Assembly: GCA_002352445.1 (NCBI GenBank)
Contig: DEIL01000017.1
Coordinates: forward strand, 5,431 to 17,756
Origin: Desulfobulbaceae bacterium UBA2775
GTDB taxonomy: Bacteria > Desulfobacterota > Desulfobulbia > Desulfobulbales > Desulfocapsaceae
Reading direction: 5' to 3'
DNA: 12,326 nucleotides
Below, piece by piece: positions 7,663 to 12,326 of this stretch (positions are counted from its first letter, which is position 1; each line of letters begins with the position of its first letter). The translations under genes were made by a program, and so were the position numbers. A model generated the notes under the pieces. It was not told the origin of the DNA and made no database searches. It saw nothing but the letters and a program-made list of their open reading frames with translations.

Positions 7663-8646
7663 TTACCAAACTGGTTTCAGATCCACTCTCCGATTTTTTG
7701 CCCTGCCTGCCTTGGTCTCATTAGTAGTAATAGGTTTGCTTTCGCCAAATCCTACAGCGTTAAGACGATTTGTGTCGACCATGGTTCTTTTGACAAGTGA
7801 CTCTTTGATCGCATTGGCTCTCCTTTCAGACAACCCTTGATTATATTCAACCGAGCCTATGGAGTCAGTATGGCCTTCAAGCTGCACAGTCATTTTTGGG
7901 TTGTCGTTCATGACTTTAGCGATATGATCGAGCAGCGGGAAGAATTCAGGCTTAACTTCAGCTTTGTCAAAATCAAAAAGATATGTCTGTTCCAGTGTCC
8001 AGCATCCTCTTTCGTCAACCTTCACCCCTTTGGGAGTTGCTCCGCAGACGTCTATTTCGTCACAAACAGCATCACCGTCAGAGTCGATACAATCGGTTTC
8101 TACAACCGCCGCGACCGGCACCTCCTCTACAACTGCTACAACCTCCTCTACGACCATTGCTCCGGGTAGACCGTAAGCGGCAAGGATTGTGCTCATCTCC
8201 TTGCTGCCATAAGCTATTGAAGAATTTCCGAAGGTAATTTTGTCGTTGACAACATTGCAATAGTCTACTGCACCCAGCAAGGTGGCTGCACCTTCAGAGG
8301 ATAGCTCAAGGCCGTAGGCCGTAAAGATTTTGTGGTAATCCTCGGGCGCATAAGCGATGTGTGTCTTGTTAAAAACAGGTTTGTCGTTGACAACTTTTGC
8401 ATAGCTTGGCGGAACCCCGGCAACTTGTTCCGGAGGCAGGGTCAAACCGTAGGAATTCAGAATTGCATTGAAGGTAATCGAGGAGTAGGCTGTCGCCTTA
8501 TTGTTGAAAACGACCTTTCCACCTTTTACACTTGCGTATTCTGACGGGATGTTGGTTGCATCGGGGCTCAGTTCAATAGCCGATGCAGGTAAGCTCATTG
8601 CCAGTAGAACTAAAGAGTATACAGCCATGTTAATAAATTTTTTCAT
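7663..8646 (-). CDS. OmpA-family outer-membrane/peptidoglycan-associated protein with three N-terminal 36-residue repeats
   Basis: A 327-residue exported protein. A signal peptide (1-23, cleavage likely after ASA) is followed by three repeats of exactly 36 residues at 33-68, 78-113 and 125-160. Next is a Val/Glu-rich spacer (about 164-183), then a TSP3-like calcium-binding linker with DCIDSDGDAVCDEID (185-199) and a CGATPKGVKVDERGCW element. An OmpA C-terminal domain (about 220-325) ends the protein. The peptidoglycan-binding residues are visible as Asp261 in GHTDSIG and Arg276 in LSERRA, and NRRVDL closes the domain. It should anchor the outer membrane, or whatever the N-terminus binds, to peptidoglycan. 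The usual eight-stranded OmpA barrel is not evident, and the repeats take its place. The ATG at 8646 follows AAGGAG closely. Domain calls for linker and C-terminus are firm. The repeat region is unassigned. Confidence 0.93.
   Translation of the reverse strand: MKKFINMAVYSLVLLAMSLPASAIELSPDATNIPSEYASVKGGKVVFNNKATAYSSITFNAILNSYGLTLPPEQVAGVPPSYAKVVNDKPVFNKTHIAYAPEDYHKIFTAYGLELSSEGAATLLGAVDYCNVVNDKITFGNSSIAYGSKEMSTILAAYGLPGAMVVEEVVAVVEEVPVAAVVETDCIDSDGDAVCDEIDVCGATPKGVKVDERGCWTLEQTYLFDFDKAEVKPEFFPLLDHIAKVMNDNPKMTVQLEGHTDSIGSVEYNQGLSERRANAIKESLVKRTMVDTNRLNAVGFGESKPITTNETKAGRAKNRRVDLKPVW
8167..8550 (-). repeat. Three 36-residue protein repeats in the OmpA-family gene
   Basis: The repeat units are encoded at 8443-8550, 8308-8415 and 8167-8274. 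Each has the same spacing of conserved residues: Tyr at position 5, Val at 8, Lys at 12, Phe at 15, Ala-Tyr at 21-22, Ile at 30 and Tyr-Gly-Leu at 34-36. Units start 45 and 47 residues apart. The DNA has diverged, so the repeats are old rather than a recent tandem expansion. Confidence 0.85.
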
Positions 8647-8901
8647 CTGTTCTCCTTTTCACTTTTCGTGAATTAATTTTTTCCCTTTGGATGACTGTGA
8701 AAAATCATCAAAGGTTTTAGAAATTATTTCTTTGTTTTTGTAAAAGAAAATAGTTTAGTGAAGGTACTTATTTTGGAATTTTAAAAGTTTAGATCTATTC
8801 AGGTTACGACTTGTCCAGCCATTAAAATGACTGATTATTTGAATATCTTTTATAGTAATCATTTACATTAATCTGACAAGGAAATGTTGTGTTCTGGTTG
8901 G
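8647..8901. other. Intergenic region upstream of the OmpA gene and downstream of the SEL1 gene
   Basis: These 255 AT-rich bases carry the OmpA promoter region. Apart from the candidate promoter listed, a second weaker match on the minus strand is TTGTCA (8874-8879 in complement) 16 bases before TACTAT (8852-8857), which would give a leader of about 200 bases. A small hairpin TTCAC-TTTTC-GTGAA lies at 8658-8672, just before the ribosome-binding site. No clear terminator follows the SEL1 gene, so read-through into the OmpA gene is possible. Confidence 0.45.
8716..8744 (-). promoter_or_regulatory. Candidate promoter of the OmpA-family gene
   Basis: On the minus strand TTTACA (8739-8744 in complement, 5 of 6 consensus) stands 17 bases before TCTAAA (8716-8721, 4 of 6). 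This gives a leader of about 60 bases before the ATG at 8646. It is a pattern match only. Confidence 0.35.
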
Positions 8902-9555
8902 TTATTTATTTTTTTGTTGAAATTCGGTGGATTCCGTTTGTGCCTGTTTGATTTCTGCAGGCTTCATCTTCGATTTAATCAGAGATAGATAGTTCTTCCC
9001 TGCAGAATGTCCGTTGGCCCCTGCCAATGAGCACCATACATAGGCCTTGATGTAATCTCGGGGAACGCCGAGTCCGTTGTAGTGCACCAACGCCAGGTTA
9101 TATTGGGCTCCGGCATAACCATTTTCAGCGGCCCTGGAATACCATTTCTGGGCCTCGTTATAATTCTGGACTACTCCTTCACCTTTTTCATACATCATTC
9201 CCAGGTTATTCTGGGCTCCGGCATAACCATTTTCAGCAGCCTTGAAATACCAGTTCAAGGCTTTTATATAGTCTTTTGTGGCACCGTTTCCGGTCTGGTA
9301 AATAACGCCGAGATTGTATTGCGCGATGGTGTATCCCTGATCGGCGGCCTTTTTATACCAGACGAGAGCTTCGGTATTATTTCTGACAACTCCATTACCG
9401 TGGAAAAAACTGTTGCCCAATTTATACTGGGCAACAGGATGTCCATTTTCAGCAACTTTCCTGATCTGCTCAATATTTGTTTCCAGGGCGAACAGTGCAC
9501 CGCTGAACACAAGATTTCCGACAATAACCAGGAATCCAAGGATTAATTCTTTCAT
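8902..9555 (-). CDS. Secreted SEL1-like (TPR-type) repeat protein
   Basis: A 217-residue protein with a signal peptide (1-23, ending near ALFA) and four full SEL1-like repeats of 36 residues at 35-70, 71-106, 107-142 and 143-178, plus a partial fifth to about 190. Each repeat has the pattern AxNGxxxAQYxLGxxYxxGxGVxxxxxxAxxWYxxA. The tail (IKSKMKPAEIKQAQ) is typical of exported members. SEL1 repeats form helical solenoids that bind other proteins, so it is probably a periplasmic scaffold or adaptor with an unknown partner. The ATG at 9555 is chosen because it gives a proper signal peptide. An upstream ATG at 9657 would overlap the HMA gene by 68 bases. The chosen start has no good ribosome-binding site and lies 34 bases after the HMA stop, suggesting co-transcription and perhaps reinitiation. 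The third and fourth repeats are very similar at DNA level. Confidence 0.87.
   Translation of the reverse strand: MKELILGFLVIVGNLVFSGALFALETNIEQIRKVAENGHPVAQYKLGNSFFHGNGVVRNNTEALVWYKKAADQGYTIAQYNLGVIYQTGNGATKDYIKALNWYFKAAENGYAGAQNNLGMMYEKGEGVVQNYNEAQKWYSRAAENGYAGAQYNLALVHYNGLGVPRDYIKAYVWCSLAGANGHSAGKNYLSLIKSKMKPAEIKQAQTESTEFQQKNK
9105..9237 (-). repeat. Near-identical DNA segments within adjacent SEL1 repeat units
   Basis: A 25-base stretch starting GGGCTCCGGCATAACC occurs at 9105-9129 and again at 9213-9237. The spacing is exactly 108 bases, that is one 36-residue repeat. Both encode the ENGYAGAQ segment, and flanking bases are also alike, pointing to a fairly recent unit duplication or gene conversion. 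Confidence 0.85.
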
Positions 9556-9589
9556 TGACTTTGATAGTTCCGATTTATTCGGCTTAGAT

Positions 9590-9787
9590 CTATTCACCAA
9601 CCTCAAAGCCGATTTTGCTGACTGCTGCCCGAATATCTTCCAGTGTGACACCGTCATTAGTGAAGGTGGCCTCTCCTTTATCCAAATTTATTGAAACTTG
9701 AGAAAGACCGGGGATTTCTTCCAGGGTTTTCGTTACGGATCTGGTGCAGTGACCACAACTCATTCCGTTGATTTTCAGGGTTTCCAT
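9590..9787 (-). CDS. Small HMA-domain copper chaperone (CopZ-like)
   Basis: A 65-residue single heavy-metal-associated domain with the Cu(I)-binding motif GMSCGHC (Cys11 and Cys14) and a normal ferredoxin-like fold pattern ending in SKIGFEVGE. The length is typical of CopZ-type cytoplasmic chaperones, which hand Cu(I) to CopA ATPases or to regulators. The start is secure, with AGGAGG (9794-9799) six bases before the ATG. It is transcribed divergently from the CopA gene about 200 bases away and is followed by the SEL1-repeat gene. A mercury-binding MerP role is unlikely because it lacks a signal peptide and no mer genes are present. The gene name copZ is plausible but not proven. Confidence 0.9.
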   Translation of the reverse strand: METLKINGMSCGHCTRSVTKTLEEIPGLSQVSINLDKGEATFTNDGVTLEDIRAAVSKIGFEVGE

Positions 9788-9997
9788 GGTTAACCTCCTG
9801 GTAAGGGTGTTGCTTGATTACTCTATAGCAATTCTATGGTAATCATTATTACTTCAATGGCAAAGTATATTCTAACCACGCAGAGCCTGATAAGTACCAT
9901 GGCGGTATATGCAACCACCTAATTTCAAAATACACCCCTCGATTTCTTGTTTTTTATGACAGGAGTTTAAGAGTAAGGTACTAACCGGTACTTGGAA
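9788..9997. promoter_or_regulatory. Divergent regulatory region between the HMA chaperone and CopA genes
   Basis: About 210 bases between two divergent copper genes with no regulator gene in it. Candidate sites seen: a perfect inverted repeat GTAAT-CATT-ATTAC (9839-9852), and the hexamer GGTACT twice in direct orientation ten bases apart (9977-9982, 9987-9992) and once inverted (9893-9898). On the plus strand TTGCTT (about 9810) and TATGGT (about 9835) are spaced by 19 bases, the long spacing used by MerR/CueR-type activators, but the required dyad in the spacer is poor. An AGGAG at 9961-9965 is followed by no usable start codon. None of these is proven functional. Confidence 0.4.
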
Positions 9998-12271
9998 ATG
10001 GCCGATAACATACTTGAGCTGAAAATAAACGGAATGCACTGTGCCGCATGTTCGGCGCGTATTGAGAAGGTTGTTGGAAGTCTGGAAGGGATCGAGACCT
10101 GCAGTGTGAATCTGGCAACTGAGCAAGCCAGAATACAATACGATCCATTTACCACAGGTCTGCAGAATATTCAGGATGCCATCAGCGGGCTGGGTTTTTC
10201 CGCTGAAGAAAAATCCGAAGCAAGTGAGAGGGACCTAGACTCTTTTGAGGAAAAGCTTCAAGTAATACGATCCCGCCTGGTGCCTTCATTTATAATTGCC
10301 ATGCTTATCATGGTGATCTCAATGGGTCATATGGTGGGTATTTCCCTGCCTCCACAGATAGATCCAATACACTCTCCCCTGACTTATAGTCTAACCCAGT
10401 TCCTTCTTGTTCTTCCTGTGCTCTGGATGGGCAGGAACTTTTACCTGACTGGTATTCCGGCGCTTATTCGGGGAGTCCCGAATATGGACTCACTCATAGC
10501 TCTAGGAACCGGTGCAGCCTTTATATATTCGACCTGGAATCTAGTGGAAATCACTCTTGGCATTGACAGGGTGGCAAGGGCCCATGATCTTTACTTTGAG
10601 TCTGCGGCAATGCTCATTGCTCTGGTCTCTCTGGGAAAATATTTTGAAGCAAAATCAAAGGTGAAAACGACGGATGCAATCAGACAACTGATGCAACTGG
10701 CACCTGAAGAGGCGACCCTGCTAAAAAATGGCCAGCAGCTGCAGATCCCGGTGGAAGATATCTTGGTTGGGAATCATATCCTTATACGGCCAGGTGAGCG
10801 GGTACCGGTTGATGGTGTCATTATTGACGGTCATTCCAGCGTTGACGAGTCGATGCTTACCGGTGAAAGCCTGCCCTTGGTTAAAAGAGAAGGGGATAGT
10901 CTTTTTGGAGGCACCTTGAATAAAAACGGGGCCTTGACTCTCCAGGCTGAAAAGGTCGGTGAGGATACAATGCTCGCCAGGATAGTACAACTAGTGCGGG
11001 AAGCCCAGGGATCAAAAGCACCAATTGCCAGTCTTGCAGATCGTATCAGTCTTTATTTCGTGCCGACTGTTATGGCAATTGCTGCCGTTGCCGGGTTGAG
11101 TTGGTATTTTCTTGGAGATGCCGGTTTCAGCACTTCTTTAAGGATTTTTGTTGCTGTACTTGTTATTGCCTGCCCATGTGCCATGGGGCTTGCTACTCCC
11201 ACATCTATTATGGTCGGGACAGGGAGGGGTGCGCAGCTTGGAGTACTGGTGAAAAATGGTGAAGTTCTGGAGCTAGCCGGGAATATCAGCTGTGTAATTT
11301 TCGATAAAACCGGAACTCTTACAAAAGGTGCTCCGGCCCTGACAGATATTATCACCTTTGGCGATTTTAAAGAAGAGCTTGTGGTAAGCCTTGCGGCAGG
11401 AGCCGAGATGAAATCGGAACATCCCATGGCAGAAGCTCTGATAGCGGCAGCTGAGGAGAGAAAATACCTGATCCCAGAATCACAGTCATTTTCACCAATC
11501 GGGGGGAAGGGGGTAGAAGCTGAGTTCAAGGAAGGAGCCACATCCTCCCATGTGTATCTGGGAAATGTTGAGTTGCTTCGGGACAAAGAAATCTCAGGCC
11601 TGACCAAAGATATTGAGGACCAGGCAGAAAACTGGGCAAAAGAAGGAAAGACTGTTCTTTACGTCGCGATTGATAAAGAACTCGCAGGCATGCTGGCTGT
11701 GGCTGACCCTTTAAAAATAGAAGCGGCAGAAACTATACAGCAACTGAATTCTATGGGGCTTGACGTAGTGATGCTTACCGGAGATAATGAGGCCACAGCA
11801 GCAGCAATTGCAAAACAGGCTGGGATTACAAGGGTTATCGCCGGTGTATTGCCGGATCGCAAGGAAAGTGAAGTTGAGAGACTGCAGGAAGAGGGTGAGG
11901 TAGTAGCCATGGTGGGGGATGGAATAAATGATGCACCAGCCCTGGCCAGGGCCGATGTCGGCATTGGCATGGGAACCGGCATTGATGTGGCAATTGAATC
12001 GGCGGATATCGTTTTAATGAAGGGAGATCTTGCAGGTGTTATCACTGCAATTGGTCTCAGCAGAGCTACCATGCGTAATATTAAACAGAATCTTTTTTGG
12101 GCATTTGGTTATAATGTGGTCGGAATTCCCGTTGCAGCAGGTATATTGGCCATCTTTGGCGGCCCGACGCTAAACCCCATGGTGGCAGGTGCAGCCATGG
12201 CTTTCAGTTCGGTTTCCGTGGTGACAAATGCTTTACGCTTGAGATGGTATCAACCTGATCAGGATCATTAA
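9998..12271 (+). CDS. copA: Cu(I)-exporting P1B-type ATPase (CopA)
   Basis: A 757-residue inner-membrane pump that uses ATP to export Cu(I). It has one N-terminal HMA domain with GMHCAAC (Cys15 and Cys18), then a membrane-helix region (about 85-225). The actuator loop has TGES (288-291), the membrane metal site CPC (392-394, in ACPCAMGLATPTS) follows, then the phosphorylation site DKTGT with Asp436, SEHP with His475 of the P1B family, and the hinge GDGINDAPAL (640-649). The last helices contain YNVVGIP and MAFSSVSVVTNALRLR, the YN and MxxSS metal-site residues of the Cu(I) subgroup, which argues against a Zn/Cd or Ag-only pump. ATG at 9998 is chosen. TTG at 9992 is also in frame, and stops at 9974 and 9968 exclude anything earlier. 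Neither start has a good ribosome-binding site. The chaperone gene is divergent. Confidence 0.96.
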   Translation: MADNILELKINGMHCAACSARIEKVVGSLEGIETCSVNLATEQARIQYDPFTTGLQNIQDAISGLGFSAEEKSEASERDLDSFEEKLQVIRSRLVPSFIIAMLIMVISMGHMVGISLPPQIDPIHSPLTYSLTQFLLVLPVLWMGRNFYLTGIPALIRGVPNMDSLIALGTGAAFIYSTWNLVEITLGIDRVARAHDLYFESAAMLIALVSLGKYFEAKSKVKTTDAIRQLMQLAPEEATLLKNGQQLQIPVEDILVGNHILIRPGERVPVDGVIIDGHSSVDESMLTGESLPLVKREGDSLFGGTLNKNGALTLQAEKVGEDTMLARIVQLVREAQGSKAPIASLADRISLYFVPTVMAIAAVAGLSWYFLGDAGFSTSLRIFVAVLVIACPCAMGLATPTSIMVGTGRGAQLGVLVKNGEVLELAGNISCVIFDKTGTLTKGAPALTDIITFGDFKEELVVSLAAGAEMKSEHPMAEALIAAAEERKYLIPESQSFSPIGGKGVEAEFKEGATSSHVYLGNVELLRDKEISGLTKDIEDQAENWAKEGKTVLYVAIDKELAGMLAVADPLKIEAAETIQQLNSMGLDVVMLTGDNEATAAAIAKQAGITRVIAGVLPDRKESEVERLQEEGEVVAMVGDGINDAPALARADVGIGMGTGIDVAIESADIVLMKGDLAGVITAIGLSRATMRNIKQNLFWAFGYNVVGIPVAAGILAIFGGPTLNPMVAGAAMAFSSVSVVTNALRLRWYQPDQDH

Positions 12272-12326
12272 TAGTGACTGGATAAGGAATAGTGTCCTGT
12301 CAACTTTGATGGCGTCGTAAAAAGTC
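12272..12326. other. Short intergenic end of window with imperfect inverted repeat
   Basis: After the copA stop, TGACTGGA (12275-12282) pairs with TCCTGTCA (12295-12302) with one mismatch around a 12-base loop, but no T run follows, so it is a poor terminator. The last bases (GGCGTCGTAAAAAGTC) resemble, from memory, an intergenic repeat seen in Desulfobacterota genomes. The window ends before this can be judged. Confidence 0.3.

Noticed and set aside
7837..8544. Several open frames on the plus strand opposite the OmpA gene
   Set aside because: They are antisense to a clearly conserved gene, rich in low-complexity residues, and show no family features.
9022..9453. Regularly spaced repeats as a possible CRISPR or tandem non-coding array
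   Set aside because: The 108-base period equals one 36-residue SEL1 repeat in an intact reading frame, so the repetition is coding.
9556..9657. Longer start for the SEL1 protein at 9657
   Set aside because: It would overlap the HMA gene by 68 bases and bury the signal peptide 34 residues inside the protein.
9895..9907. TACC-ATGGC-GGTA inverted repeat as a copper-regulator operator
   Set aside because: Four-base arms are too short to be distinguished from chance, and it matches no known copper operator.
11053..12072. Long minus-strand open frames opposite copA
   Set aside because: They are shadows of the GC-biased third positions of copA, with no motifs and no ribosome-binding sites.

Overview
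The window looks like a chromosomal segment from an anaerobic Gram-negative bacterium, most plausibly a sulfate-reducing or sulfur-disproportionating member of the Desulfobacterota (Desulfobulbales-like). This is inferred from gene content, not from a marker gene: an anaerobic nickel CO dehydrogenase, a split YeeE/YedE-type sulfur-compound permease pair, an OmpA/TSP3-type outer-membrane protein and a moderate GC content. Most genes have clear Shine-Dalgarno sequences, and no phage, transposase, tRNA, rRNA or CRISPR signal was seen.

Layout from left to right. Bases 1-1599 (+) are the 3' part of cooS, the anaerobic CO dehydrogenase catalytic subunit, cut by the window edge and ended by a strong hairpin terminator. 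Convergent to it (1656-2192, -) is a four-to-six-helix HPP-family membrane protein. After a 410-base gap comes a large MscS-superfamily mechanosensitive channel (2603-4870, +). Its stop codon overlaps the stop codon of a convergent two-gene operon (4867-6004, -) that encodes the two halves of a YeeE/YedE transporter. Divergent from that operon is a DUF937 protein with one membrane helix (6322-7464, +). It converges on an OmpA-family protein (7663-8646, -), with a shared hairpin terminator between them.

The right-hand part is a copper-handling block. On the minus strand a small HMA copper-chaperone-like protein (9590-9787) is followed by a secreted SEL1-repeat protein (8902-9555). Divergent on the plus strand is a full Cu+-exporting P1B-type ATPase, copA (about 9998-12271). 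The chaperone and pump probably work together, with the chaperone delivering Cu(I) and the pump expelling it. The secreted SEL1 protein is in the chaperone's apparent operon, but its role is unknown.

Most of the window is recognisable. The least explained parts are: the N-terminal half of the OmpA protein, made of three 36-residue repeats I cannot assign to a family; the DUF937 protein with a transmembrane helix and an unassigned helical C-terminal region, next to that OmpA gene; the SEL1 gene inside the copper block; and the regulatory DNA between the divergent copper genes. I did not find convincing evidence for a wholly new multi-gene system.
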